In this document: positions 39,655 to 51,943 of the stretch, piece after piece
How the letters are laid out: each line of letters begins with the position of its first letter
Numbering within the stretch: position 1 is the stretch's first letter
Assembly (NCBI GenBank): GCA_034509925.1
Contig: CM067530.1
Span: 7,969,501 to 8,033,500, forward strand
Length of the DNA: 64,000 bases
Source: Hirudinaria manillensis
Lineage: Eukaryota > Annelida > Clitellata > Hirudinida > Hirudinidae
Direction: 5' to 3'
The notes under the pieces: model-generated
Seen by the model: the letters and a program-made list of their open reading frames with translations, nothing else
The model's database searches: none
What the model was told of the DNA's origin: nothing
Translations under genes and position numbers: made by a program

Positions 39655-42600
39655 TTGAACAAGAAAGGGATGAACAATTGTGACAGCACTGATTTCCTTC
39701 TTTGAAAATGGAAGTGAAAGACCAGTGCAGAGCCAATCATCACTCAGGCTCTTAGAACAATGGCACCCTTGAATCATATTCTTAAGTGTCACGTAATTGT
39801 GCTTCCCTCGGCAATTTTGCACGATTCCACGCAACGTCCGTTGATGTAAGAAACCACTTTTAAAGCAATTGCATGATTTGCCATTCTTATAATAGCTCCA
39901 TATTTTTACAGCAGAGCTGGTGAATCAAAGTACATAAATCCAGTAGTTAATTATTACTATTACCAAACCCAATCACAATCATCCTGTGTTAATTTACAAT
40001 GTAAAAGATGAAATTTCACTTTCAAGAAAGCAAAGACTAAGATTAGATGCCGACTTTGCATACTTTCCATGCACAAAAAAAAGAAATTAATTACTATTTG
40101 ATTAATTATTACTTAACCAATTATTACTTAAGTAATTACCTTACAATTCAAGAATCCATGCACCCAGTGTAAATTTAAAGAAGAAAAATCTATGGTGGGA
40201 AGGATATCAATCGACCTTCGATCAAACAAAAAATTCTTTAAATTTTTAAACCACAAAAATCCCAAAAAGTCCATTAAAACGAACATTTTTAAAAACAGTT
40301 TTTTTCTCTCTCTTAACATTCGAAGCATTTTTTATACAAAAAAAAAAGAAAAAGAATTTTTAGATTTTTAAGAATTTTAAAAGCAAAAAAGAGACATCAA
40401 TAAATCTAGTGACTTGATGGCTCTTAATCTTGATGAGGCAGTTCAACTGGTAGTGATGATGGTGATGATGTTGATGGCAATGATGTTAAATTGACAAATT
40501 CCAATATTAACATCTCGATTAAATTGATTATCAAAACTAATTAATTATTAGCTTAATTAATAATAAAATGATTAATAAATCACAAAATCAGGAAAAAAAA
40601 ATGATTAAAATACCCACTTCCGGTGTAAGTCTGAAAGACAGGGTTGCTTTCCAGCCCGGCGTTGTTGACTGTCGTTATGGCGACCGTGAGGTTTTGATAA
40701 ACGTCGATGTTACGAATGTGGGCGGAGTTGGTTCGAACGAAATCGTGCAACGATAACGAGGAATGATTGGACGAATTCGTCAAGTAAACGTTGTATCCGC
40801 TGATGGAGATGCATCTTACGTGCTCCCTCTTAGGAGGCTGGTGGGAATGTACGGAGTTGGTTTTTAAGAGAGAAGACCGGATTGGGACTCGAAGCAAATC
40901 CAGCTAATGCAACCTACCTCCCATGATGCACTCAGTGTCTCCTCTCTTTCGGTTTTCAAAGAAAGCCTCATTTTCAATATGCCAGACGTTGGTCCTGGAG
41001 ATGTCATAAATAAATATCAGCAGGAGTCAAGTGAATGTTAAGAATCACATTAAAATGAAAAACACATAAGAATTGTTTGCACTACTTTCTTGGCATCTTG
41101 GCTTCTATAAAATTCAATAATATTCAAGAGAATACTAACGTCCGCAAGTGGAGGCATTCAAGATCGGTGACGGCAGACCCGACAGACCCGTGACGTGCAC
41201 GGGAGTGATTTGGAACTCGTACCAACTTTCTTGAGACAAGTCGGTCACTGTTATCAACCTGGTGCAAAATGTCGTCGAAAGTGTGAACCAAACTACCACA
41301 CTCAACCATTTCAACCGAAATACAAACTTTGAATTGACTTCATTAGCAACAACAATCCAGTCTTCCTTGCCAGAAGGTCTGAAGAAAACCTGGTAGCGAC
41401 CCACTGGTCCGGTGCCCTTGTCTCGAGACTGAGTCCATTCTCTCCAGTTGATGGTTATCGACGTTGCATTCCTGTTCCTAACCAAAGGAGCTCTCGACAG
41501 ATAAGGAAGTTCTGAAAAGAGACAATTCAAAGCACCTTGCCTAAAGGCTTGCATCGTATATCTCACGACTCACCTGTCAGACATCCCTCACCACCAAAAC
41601 CCTCCTTACAACCAGAACTGCAGGCACCCGTGGCCTTGTTGCACACCTCTTCTTGCGTCCGACAGTTGCAAGAGAAATCGCAATTGAAACCAAACCACCT
41701 GTCTTCACATTCTTCACGAAGGATTGAAATTATATCAGTTAATTTAATAAATTTATTAACAAAATGAATTAAAACTACCGCTCACCCTGCCTGCACGAGA
41801 CTCCCTGCCACCCCGGAGCGCAACCATTGTCGCAAGTGCCGTGATGTTTGTCGCACACTTCGTTCGGAGAGTGACATTTACAGTCGTACTCGCAGTGCTG
41901 ACCAAAGTAACCATCTGCACACTCTGCATTGATAAGATCGTTAGTAATGACATTTAATTGTTAATAATAATATTTAATAGCTAATAATAACATGTAATTG
42001 CTAATAATGATAACATATAATTTCTAATATAATAATATAATAATAATAATATTAAATCGTTTAAAGCTTTCCAAAAGTGGAACCTGAGCAATCGCTTCCA
42101 GACCATCTCTGGTGACATCCTGACTCCCTGCATTCTCCTGTATCTGGGTCGCAAGCCTCGTCCAGGTCGTTGCAGTGGCACTCCTGGACGCAACTTGGAC
42201 CATATCTTCCTTTCGGGCATACTTGCATGCACAAAATAATTAAACTCACCAAACGTCATTAATCTAAAATGTTTCAAGCATATAATTGAAAGTAACATTA
42301 GATATCCATGATGATCCATTGATACGTCGTATCAATTAATTATCATCAGATATCTGTCCATACATGTAAAGGCAAATGCTCACCACAAGAAGCGAGCGTG
42401 CAGGAGTCCCAGTGATAGCGACTCGTGTAGCAGAATGCACCTCTCGACCCCTTTGGATTTCTGCAATAATTCGAGATCGAGTGCAGAGACGTTGCCAGTT
42501 TGTCTGGAAATTCACCGAGTTCGTAAGACTTCTGAATGGACCAGTACTGGCAGGTGAGATTCGAATCGGTGTACTGACGAGAACCGGTGTAGTGTTTGGC

Positions 42601-44112
42601 CAGGTGGTCATTGTACGTGCAATTGTTGTCTGCCGGTTGAAATTTAAGTAATTTAAGCTCCTCTTATGCATTCTCAATATCTAACAATAACTTAAATCAC
42701 TGACATCATCATCATCATCATCATCATCCAAGTAAGTTTTAATAATAATAAAAAAAACTTTAAAAGCTCTTTAAAAGTATTTCAATGGTAAAAGACATTT
42801 CTCACCCAGTAAACATCCCACGCCCCAATAGCCCTGGTTGCACGGTGCATCGCACGCCCCAGTGTGTCGATTGCATTCACCTGATCTCGGACAATTACAG
42901 CTCAGGTGACATCTCCATCCGTAATAGCCAGTTCTACAGTCTGATATGTATAGATTAAATAATTAAGCCATTCCAAATATCCTGACATTTGTGACATGAT
43001 TTTATATGTTTGTCTTGAAACAAAAATAAAAAAATCAATAAACTCTACAATGATGGTGGACAATTCAATTGCAAATTCGAATGAAAATCATAGGATTCAT
43101 CTCAAGGAGGTTAAACATACGAAATTATCACAACAAGTCACATTTATCAACTATGACAGTATAATAAACAAACTTTCAATGTTCATGTTTATAAGATAAA
43201 TGTTTAAAGTTGGCTGGACTTAAGTGACTAGAAGAAACGATGTATAAAATCACTGACTATCATTAATAATATTATTAATATTATTTAATATTATTAATAT
43301 TATTAATATTATTAATATTATTAATATTATTATTTATATTATTAATATTATTATTATTTAATATTATTAATATTATATTAATATTAATTAATATTAATAA
43401 TATCTAATTATTTAATCATCAATTTTCTCTCAGTAAATGTTGAATGAATAATTAATTGACAAGATAAGTGTTGGAACCAAAAATATGTTAAGTAATGGTT
43501 TTTCAAACCCAATCATAAAGATTAATTTCTCAGGAAAATATGACACCTCCAAAACATGTAAATGTGGCCTAGAAAGTCAAAAGAACCTCACTTGAAAATT
43601 CATAGCACAGTGATGAATTTTCATTCCAGCAACAACCACTCAGCAGGCAATCCTTTTCGTTGTTCAGCCATCCCGACGTTGAAGAGGATCGACAATCAGC
43701 TCTTCCCTCTGGCATTATCACAGAACATTCTTCCTGCGTTGCTTTATGAATAATTTAAAATGATGATTTAATGCATTTGAGCAACTCAAATGCACTATAA
43801 ACAGAAAAAATATGTTTAAATTATACACATGACAGAAATTAATTTAATTGTGTCCCTACACAATCTTAAAAAGATGAACGTAATTCTAGGCTACTAAATT
43901 TGCCTGAATTCATTAGAGCTCTCAACATCAGGCATAAAATAACCTGGCTAATAAACAGTACATTTGCATTTAAAAAATGACAATCATTTCTATTGAATTG
44001 AAAATCAAAGTTAAAACGCACCTATTTCAAGAGTGCTACCCAAACATAATAGAATAATCAAAAAACAGAATATTTGGCAAATCTTTCGACCAAATTTATG
44101 CGCGACACGCAT
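30359..44112 (-). CDS. Receptor protein tyrosine phosphatase with trefoil, kringle, EGF and FN3 ectodomain
   Basis: A single-pass membrane enzyme that would dephosphorylate phosphotyrosine. About 38 exons run from ATG 44112 to TGA 30361-30359, roughly 1,800 residues. Exon order: signal peptide (44112-44022), trefoil (43729-43592, GRADCRSS...GCCW), laminin/Tie-like EGF (42940-42806), kringle (42629-42384, six Cys, NYCRNP, FCYT). Then come three EGF (42221-42084, 41923-41786, 41711-41574) and about six FN3 (41511-36330). A membrane-proximal stretch with [14 protein letters not shown] (35815-35519) precedes the transmembrane helix [20 protein letters not shown] (35020-34861). D1 (34441-32152) has [19 protein letters not shown] and a Q-loop, so it should be active. 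D2 (32005-30368) reads [10 protein letters not shown] and lacks WPD, so it should be inactive. The intron after exon 32301-32152 begins GC, not GT. The junction near 36330/36050 is the least certain. It could be two genes if the 5' modules are separate, but their phases join. Confidence 0.85.
33592..33660. repeat. AAT array in RPTP intron
   Basis: (AAT)n then AAC/ATC units within an intron of the phosphatase gene. Confidence 0.9.
36228..36345. repeat. CAT trinucleotide array in RPTP intron
   Basis: An interrupted (CAT)n array; the poly-His and poly-Ile frames are artefacts of it. A GAT/GACGAC array of the same kind lies at 37758-37835. Confidence 0.88.
43262..43408. repeat. ATT/AATATT tract in RPTP intron
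   Basis: About 145 bp of TTAATATTATTAATATT, strongly self-complementary, between the trefoil and first EGF exons. Confidence 0.85.
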
Positions 44113-44904
44113 CCTCAACAAAAACAACTGTGCCAAGCTTGCTTTGATGATCGCATTTATTCCTCTTCTGCAAACGGCTCAGAAGATTTATGATAATTTT
44201 TCGGCTCTTGTGATATATTTCCAATTATTAAATAATAAATTGCTATATCTTATGTGAAACACCTTTAGTAGCTGACCCTATGACATCGTTCCATTCAATG
44301 CGTTATTTTATATCGATTTAGTTTTATCGATATAGTTTAATTTGCAACTAAGTATAATTTTAATAAATGCTATATTTAAAATACTTGGACGGTTGCTCAT
44401 TATAGTCAAAATTATTTCCTCGGTGAGCCGTCACCAGCAGGAGAGAGCCAGAATCCGAGATTTGTGTGCCTCCAGAAATTAGATTATTCGTGGACAAGTG
44501 CAGATTATAACACATTTTCCATTTCAAGACTTAAAGGGCAGTTTATTTTATTAAATTTCAATGACTCTCCCATCTACCCCTCCCCCCCCCCTGCTTTGTC
44601 GAGATTTCAAATGACACTCATTTCAACTTACTCGGTCAATTATTTAAAAAGCACAAAATTCACGGGTTCAAGACACTAGCTTTGAAATATCGCAGAGACT
44701 ACTAAATATATTTCAATGCCTCTGTTGCTATGGGAACATCGAAATTATGAATCTCTTGACAATTCGGGGAATTGCTCTGATTTATCCCACTGATTTCTCG
44801 CAACATTTCGTCACCTTACAGTTCTAGAACACATTTTATTGTTTTACATTTTTAGAGAGTTAAAAATATTCTTTGATAATTTAAAATAAATGTAATTGGC
44901 TGAA
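44113..44904. other. Spacer upstream of the receptor phosphatase
   Basis: About 790 bp between the 3' end of CFAP52 and the phosphatase start codon, both genes on the minus strand. It must hold the phosphatase promoter/5' UTR and the CFAP52 3' UTR. No recognisable element was seen apart from a run of C at 44583-44592. Confidence 0.45.
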
Positions 44905-47900
44905 TTAGTCCATTTGTTGAAATGGAAAAGTCCACTTCAGGATTGCACCATCAGAACTCGTGCTGAAAATGTGCTTCTGATTTGGACTGATCTTGATTCC
45001 AGTAATGGGAGCACTGTGACCAATGCCAATGTGTGTCACTTCTCCATCTTCATACAACCAAATCTTAAAAAAATTGTGATCAATCATGAAAATCAATAAG
45101 TATGATTCTGGAAATAAAATAATTACAAAATTATTCTACCTTAAGGAGTTTATCATCGCCACCACTGACAAAATATCTCCCATTTTGTGAGACATCCAAT
45201 GAATTGACAGATCCAGAGAGAGACCCTTCCAGGAAGCGTATCATGGATGCATCATAAGTTTCCCAATAACCTATTTTTCGGTCAGTTCCAGTGGTCAATA
45301 CCTGATGTTCTTGAGGGTGGTAAACAACTTGCTTGAAGAGTGTGTTTAATCTGATCATTTGTCTGCGACATTTGAGACTGAAATAGTTCCGAAGAAAGCG
45401 ATGAATCAATACATAATTGAAACAAATATTCTTAAATGAGTAGAAAATGTAAACATTTAAAAAAAAAGCATGACATACTTCAAATCCCAAAATATGCAGG
45501 AACCATCCATGCTTGAAGTTATGCACTCGGAATTGTTGGCCTTAATTTTAATGCAAGTGACTTCTGCCTTGTGCTCTTTGAGTAAGAAGTGCTTATAAAC
45601 ATGAATTGGTTTTTTGTTTCTGGGGTTGACAATGGGAACCTTGAAAATTGGAATTGTAATCAATAAAAAGTTAATCAATCAAATATTAATTTAATTACTG
45701 AAGAAATTATTTTAAAAAATTGCAATGTTTTAATGACAAGTGTTTAAAAACTAACATCCCAGATGACAATATGACCAAAGTTGCTGCCACTAATGATATG
45801 TGACCCTGTTGAAAATGAAGCAAGGGCAGTAACACTACCCCCATAGGTGTTAGTCATGGTGTACATGAGACTTCCAGATTCAGGATAATAGGCTCTTATA
45901 CATCCATCGTCCCATCCTGAAAGAAATAAAACCATGACAAGTAATTGTTGAAATGTAATAAGTGCTTATATAAACCTATAAAACAAACATTATGTTAAAT
46001 GAAATCAAATTATTATTTCATGAAAATCTACAAACCACTGAGTAAAGTTTTTCCATCCATCATGACATCAACAGCATTGCAGACTTTATTAGAAACACAA
46101 ATCCTCAGCAATTCTCTTCCAGTTTTCGTGCTCCAAAGTTTTATATCCTCCGACGAACAGGTGACCAAAAGTTCCGAGCAGGCACTTTGTAGGTTAACGT
46201 CAAAAACAATTTTAAATCTTTATCTATAAAATTCTGTATTTATTAGATATATACTTTGGAAAGCATAGGCCATTGATGGCACTGGAGTGACATGTTTTCA
46301 GAAGGACAGATTTCAGTGAAGAGACTTCAAATTGATGAATTTCACTGTTGGCTGTACCAACATAAAACTGAAAAAAAAAAAATTTTAATAAGTTGATATG
46401 CATAACAGCTTAAAAGTAACAACTTAATCTTTAATTTTATAATTTTGTGAGAAGAATCATTTTAATTAAGAACCAAATCCTATAGATAAAAGGGCTTTAA
46501 AAATCTGAGCATCCCACTTGGTTGTCAAATGTGGCTATGGATGTTACTTTATTCCCAATAAGTTTGAAAAGGCTGATAAAAAAATAAAATTTAGATTAAT
46601 ATCAACATATTTCTTTACTATTAAAGTTTGGTATTAAAGAAGATACAAAATTTTATAACATAGTTTATTCCTCATCATTGCACGTTGAAAATGGCCATAA
46701 TAACACATTGGTCTTTATTTAGTACGAAGCTCTATAACAACAGCAGATTCTATATCTTAGAATGAAAAGTCTATATACCCAGTTCTCTTTAACTTTCCAC
46801 TGACACCTTTAAGCACAGCCACGGTTCCATCTCCTGAACCAACAATGACTTCACCACTTTCGAGCAGAGAGAGTGCAGTAATTCCCATTTGGAATCTTTC
46901 CTTTTCAGGGCTGAGAAGTTGAAAATTGTTGTTCAACATGTTAACCACCAACACGTCACCTGAAGTTGTGCCACAAAGGAAGAATTTGTCGTCTCCTGAA
47001 ATCTTCAAGAATCAATAAAATTTATTTATGTCATGTATGGTCTAGTTTAATTCATTGCTATAGTGTGCTAGACTGTGATCATAAATCGTTATCTGTGATA
47101 TAAGCAAGCGAATTAAATGAAACAACGAGTAGCTTCACTTAAAAATATAAATTAAAATAAAGAAAAATTAGGTGAACTTATTTTGAAAAGGTAAAAAACT
47201 GCTATGATGCACAACTCTAAGAAATTGCCAAAGTTTCTAAGTCTACTGCAGGCCCAATAACCTGTATGCAATTAATAAATCTCCTATTTTGACCAACAGA
47301 TACATTAACTGGCAACAATTTCAATGACTTATCATCCAACTTCCAAGCTCTCAGAGTATTGCTAAAGGAAAAACATTGAGCTGTTAGAATTGTAGGGAAA
47401 CTTGCAACAAACCTCAACACAATTAAATATTCTTTTAGTCTGACCCATTTTAACGTCTGTGGGGATTATTTTCCGTGCTTCTAGATTAATGTTCCAAATT
47501 CTTAAACTATTTCTGCAAAATCATTGTATTAGAGTAGTTTCAAAAGACTGGACAAACCTTGGTTATACCATTATTTGACCTTTCTTTATGTATCATTATT
47601 ATTATATATTATTTAATGAATTATGTCTCTTACAAAAAAATTAAATAGGATCAAATAAGCTATTGCCAGTGAAATATGAGATAGTTTATGAGTGGAAATT
47701 AAATAAGCAAATACCCTGAAACACCAACTTGCCAGCTGAGATAAAAGTATTGTCATCCGTATTGGAGTAAGCAAGCACACATGAAAGGCCTGCACTCAGT
47801 GATTGAGCAGATGCTCCACAAACTGCTTCTCTTTTCTCAATGCTCCAGACAACAATGCTGCCATGCATTTATTACAAGTTATTATTATATTCATTTTCAC

Positions 47901-48480
47901 AAAATCTATCTTAATATATATGTCACTGATTTATTAATTTTGGTTTAAAGATGCCACCTTCCATCATCAGGACCTCCAAGTGAGACAAGATATTTATCAT
48001 TAGGTGAAAATGCCAAAGACTGTACGGCATTTCTGTGCAAACTCATCCTGCTATAGAGGCCTTTGTCTTCATAAGTCCATATGATACTTTCAGCCTATGT
48101 ACATTCACATGAATTAATCAGGTTAATAAAACCTGCAATGACTTTTAATAAATCAAATAACTACACTGAAACCCATGTGAGTCATCTGACCAGCTGCTAC
48201 ATATTTCCCCGATTTTGAGATGGAAACACACGACACATTGTGACTCCCCCCACTCAGGAACTCCTGATCTCCACTCGTCAAGTTTTCCACTGCGACTGTG
48301 CAGCCGACAGGATAAACAAGGTGTCGACCATCGGGATGTACCAAGAGTCCTCCAGCCACGGAACCTTTTTGAGCAGGCGATTTCTTAACACCCATTCAAA
48401 TCAAAGTCCAAATATTTACCTTGAAAACCTATCATAGTTTCCAGGTTCAACAACGGCTTAATGCTCTCTTCGTCGCACAT
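44905..48480 (-). CDS. CFAP52: CFAP52 (WDR16), ciliary WD40 protein
   Basis: A WD-repeat protein of motile cilia, known as a microtubule inner protein of axonemal doublets. Exons: 48480-48420, 48364-48165, 48094-47958, 47857-47729, 47512-47413 or 47361-47262, 47002-46779, 46572-46518, 46367-46255, 46184-46039, 45916-45756, 45639-45479, 45377-45140 and 45063-44905. All junctions are in phase if only one of the two 100-nt exons is used. The product is about 600 residues, as in the family. Strong family marks are YPVGCTV, LAFSPNDKYLVSLGGPDDG, VVWSIEKREAVCG, GTTSGDVLVVNM, YYPESGSLMY, TSGTDRKI-like TTGTDRKIGYWE, LEGSLSGSVNSLD and a last repeat ending SSDGAILKWTFPF. It points the same way as the receptor phosphatase and GOLT1. 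Confidence 0.95.
47262..47361 (-). other. CFAP52: CFAP52 alternative exon, version b (100 nt)
   Basis: Flanked by TTTTCCTTTAG and GTTATT. It encodes 33 residues beginning NTLRAWKLDDKSLKLLP and ending FINCIQ. Size, entry phase and exit phase equal those of version a, 51 nt upstream. It corresponds to one WD40 blade segment. Confidence 0.8.
47413..47512 (-). other. CFAP52: CFAP52 alternative exon, version a (100 nt)
   Basis: Flanked by GATTTTGCAG and GTTTGT. It encodes 33 residues beginning NSLRIWNINLEARKIIP and ending FNCVE. It aligns without gaps to version b at about 35-40% identity. The human protein has one corresponding segment, which I recall as TIRVWELDLPNRKIWP. Confidence 0.8.
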
Positions 48481-48830
48481 TTCACCGCAATAATTGGAAC
48501 CAAAATAAGATTTCGCTAGTAAGAGCACTTGCAACAACGTTGTCGTTGGCAACCAATTCCCAAAGCAGCTTAATAAGTGAAAACTACAAAAACGTTTGAA
48601 ACACTTTTATCGAAAGAAAAAAAAATTCATTGTATGCGTAATAAATAAGAATAAATAACAATAGCACATTCCCGCACTGTCAACTAAAATCGGCCGCAGC
48701 ACGAAGCGCCCAAAAGGGCGAAATTCCTAAAAAAAAATTTTAATTTCGAACGAGTTCATTGTAACGAGAAAATCGCAGAAGAATGTTTCACTAGAAAAAG
48801 CAAATGTTTAAGTTCTTTCGGGGACAGTTT

Positions 48831-49606
48831 TCAAGCCAATCCCTCTGGTTTCCCTGTCAAGTTGACAAGCTGAAAGGCAATGAGCAGGTCAATTTAACCA
48901 TATTATCAAATCCAGGATTTTCCAAATTAACAGTTAAAAAGTGTCAGCTTGTTTTATTTTAAAGGATTTTTATCAATTAAATAAATCTCCCTTACATAAC
49001 TAATCCCTGGAAAGTTAAGGAACATGCTGATAATAGGCACTCTTCTCAAGAAATTCACAGCCACTGGTATAAAGCCCCTGCAAAATTTCAGAAAAGAATA
49101 TTTAAATATCAGACATTAACAAAATAATCAAGAAATACTTGACAAATATTAAGATATTACCAAATCCATTCTTACCCAAAAAGAAGTATGAATCCATATA
49201 GTTCAATGATAATTCCCACAAATGGCCATCCTAGTAAAACGATAACAAATCCTCCAAAAAATAAGGAGGTGGCTTTAAACTTGTAACTTTGAAAGAAAAA
49301 TCTGAAAGTTCTTCCAAGGCCAATGACCAAAGTTAGTCCGCTTATAAATAGCACCTTATACACAAATATCAACAAGAATTTAATCAATCACTTTGAAATA
49401 TAAGTCAATGGTTACTTACATTTCCAATTGCTAATAAACCTCTGTCAAAGAACAACAAAATTCCGAGAAACAAAAAAGATATTCCGAATCCAGCCAACCC
49501 TACTCCAATTTCTATAAAAAAAATATATTATAAGCAACTATCAGTCAAATGATAACTAAAAGATCTAACAAATCCAAATACTTTGTAAGTCAGTAATTTG
49601 CGACAT
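48831..49606 (-). CDS. GOLT1: GOLT1, Golgi transport/vesicle trafficking membrane protein
   Basis: A small four-helix membrane protein of the Got1/Sft2 family acting in ER-Golgi vesicle traffic. Five exons: 49606-49582, 49513-49420, about 49352-49173, about 49078-48997 and a last short exon ending at the TGA (48833-48831). Marks of the family are [18 protein letters not shown] at the start, [38 protein letters not shown] and a conserved [15 protein letters not shown] near the end. Total length is about 140 residues, as usual. The last 10-12 residues rest on one acceptor and are less certain. Its start is 455 bp from calumenin, which is transcribed the other way. Confidence 0.92.
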
Positions 49607-50060
49607 GTCCGATGCGAGATGCCGAATCTAGCCCCCAATCAACAAGCACGAAATATTAAAAGTGAACCTTAAACTAGATTCGATTTACTTGGGTAAAAAC
49701 TTATTTTAAAAATGTTTGGCGATGCACATATTCGGCTTTGTAACAAAGCAGCTATATAATGTCGGAAACTCATAAATATTCATAGATTCGTCTGGAATAA
49801 AGTTCTGCAGCTGAGAAGATATTTCAGCAGGCGGAGTGTGGAAGAGAACTTGTCAACATCTCGAACTTTGAGAAATATTGATGTTAGGTTTTATTTCTCC
49901 GACAGTTTCACTACTATTGACTTTAGTTTTAAATAAATTTCTAATGGGATGCGTTTTAAGTCGAAATAAGTAATCCTTTCCTAAATTTGTGGCGAGGCTA
50001 CACGTCAGCTACAGTGACACAACGTTTCAAAATTCTATTTTACAGTTCTCTTTTGGCAAC
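49607..50060. promoter_or_regulatory. Divergent promoter, GOLT1 / CALU
   Basis: Only 454 bp lie between the start codons of two secretory-pathway genes read in opposite directions. No TATA box is evident. The pairing of an ER and a Golgi gene suggests shared control, but this is inference from position. Confidence 0.5.
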
Positions 50061-51943
50061 ATGTTGCCCTGGTTCGCGATCGTCTGCCTTGCCTTTGCTC
50101 ATACGTCAATTTTACCTCAGTCAAGAGTTGTGGATTTGGTAAATTTTAATCAAACTTTACAAAATTTAAATTTTAGATTAAGCAAAAAAAGATTAATTCC
50201 ATTAAGTATTTTAATAATTTGATTAGTATTGTAATGAAATACAATTTGTGAAGGCCCCTCCTGCACCAGATGAAGATAGGCAGGAATATGATCATCAGGC
50301 CTTTCTTGGGAAAGATCAAGTTAATTATTTTAATTATTTAACACCTGAGGAAAGCAAGCAAAGGCTGGGGTAAGTCTGATTAATTACATATTTCAAACAA
50401 AATAATCTTTCATAATGAATTTTAAATGATGAAATATCCACTAAGTTAAGATCTTTAATTATTGCCTTGATTGTGTTGTATTTAGTTGAATTTCAGAGTG
50501 CTTTATACTCCAAACACAATGTGAAAATATTACTTAATTGATCTGCATGTTGCTAGCACTCCTACATGATGCATCAATATTGCCGTAACCCTCACCTGCA
50601 TACGGGAACACTATCCTTTTGACCAATCTGCCATTTAGTCTAATAACATTTTTATTCTTTTAGAATAATTTATGACAAAATTGATCAAGATGGAGATGGA
50701 ATAGTGACAAGCAAAGAATTGGAGGAATGGATTGAATATGTCCAATTGAGGTTCATCCAAAGAAATGTTGAATCTCAATGGGCTAACTACAAGGGCCACG
50801 AAAATGGCTCAATCAGATGGGGTCACTATAAGGAAAAAACCTATGGTCAGTTAGCAGGTATCAAACCTTTCAAAATATTTACATTTTGTGAATTAGATGA
50901 AATTAATGTCTAACCAAATTTACTCAAGCTGGAAAATTGGGAGTTTAGGACAGCTTCATTACTTATTTTAATAATAACTCTATAATGGCCTTAAACCATA
51001 AATAATGTGTATTCCTCATTCTTGAATAAACCAAAGCACAACATAATAAATGACAAGGAGACTGAAATTGGCAATCATCCATATTGTCCATCAGATGAAA
51101 GTGACGAGAGTGTCAGTGAGAAGTTTAGATTTGCTTCCCATTTGAAGAGGGACAGGAAACGTTGGGACAAAGCGGATCAGGACAATGATGGCTACCTTAC
51201 CATCGAGGAGTTCACAGACTTCTTGCACCCTGAAGAATCCAATTCCATGAAGGACCTTGTCATTGAGGTAAGAGTTGAAACAATTTCAAACAACTTTATC
51301 TAACTTTTAAATAACATAATTAATGTTAATTATTGATGGTAATTAAGTATTGCTTATCAATTAATAACTGCTTATCAATTCCAGGAGACGATCGAAGACA
51401 TTGATAAGGATAATGACGGCAAAATAAGCAAAGCCGAATATTTGAGTAAGATTGAGAGAACAGTTTGACTAAACTAATGGGATTTTTTTTAAATTTCGTT
51501 ATAATTAGTAATAATTTCTGGGATTAGTAATAGCATTAATTATAGGCATTGGTGACACTTCATGAGGCTAATTCGGTTGCAGAAGATTTGTGGCCAGATG
51601 ATGGCGATGAACCAGCTTGGCTTGCTGCTGAAAAGGAAAACTTTGATAAACATAGGGATAAAAATGGCGACGGCTTTTTGGACAAAGAAGAAATAAAATC
51701 CTGGATCCTTCCCGACGGATATAACCACATCGTTGCCGAAACCAATCATCTCATTTATGCTTCGGATGAAAACAGGGTCGGTTACTTGGGATTAATAATT
51801 GTTTTTTGAGTTTTGAAACTTTTATTTCTTTGTATTAGGATGGTGTCTTGACAAAAGAGGAAGTTTTGAATAGCTTCGAAGTTTTTGTTGGTTCCCAAGC
51901 TACCGATTTCGGTGAAGCCATAAGAAACCATGACGAATTCTAG
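50061..51943 (+). CDS. CALU: Calumenin-type EF-hand protein of the secretory pathway (CREC)
   Basis: A calcium-binding resident of the ER and secretory pathway. Seven exons in phase: 50061-50138, 50254-50369, 50664-50857, 51095-51267, 51385-51445, 51583-51776 and 51839-51943. It has a signal peptide ([16 protein letters not shown]), then six EF-hands. The loops include [12 protein letters not shown], a degenerate second, [36 protein letters not shown] and [12 protein letters not shown]. The C-terminus [19 protein letters not shown] ends in HDEF, the ER-retrieval tetrapeptide of calumenin. Length is about 305 residues, as in the family. I chose internal acceptors at 51095 and 51583 because upstream ones break the frame. 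Confidence 0.95.

Noticed and set aside
45999-46229. Plus-strand frame of 76 codons
   Set aside because: Antisense of the CFAP52 WD40 exon 46184-46039.
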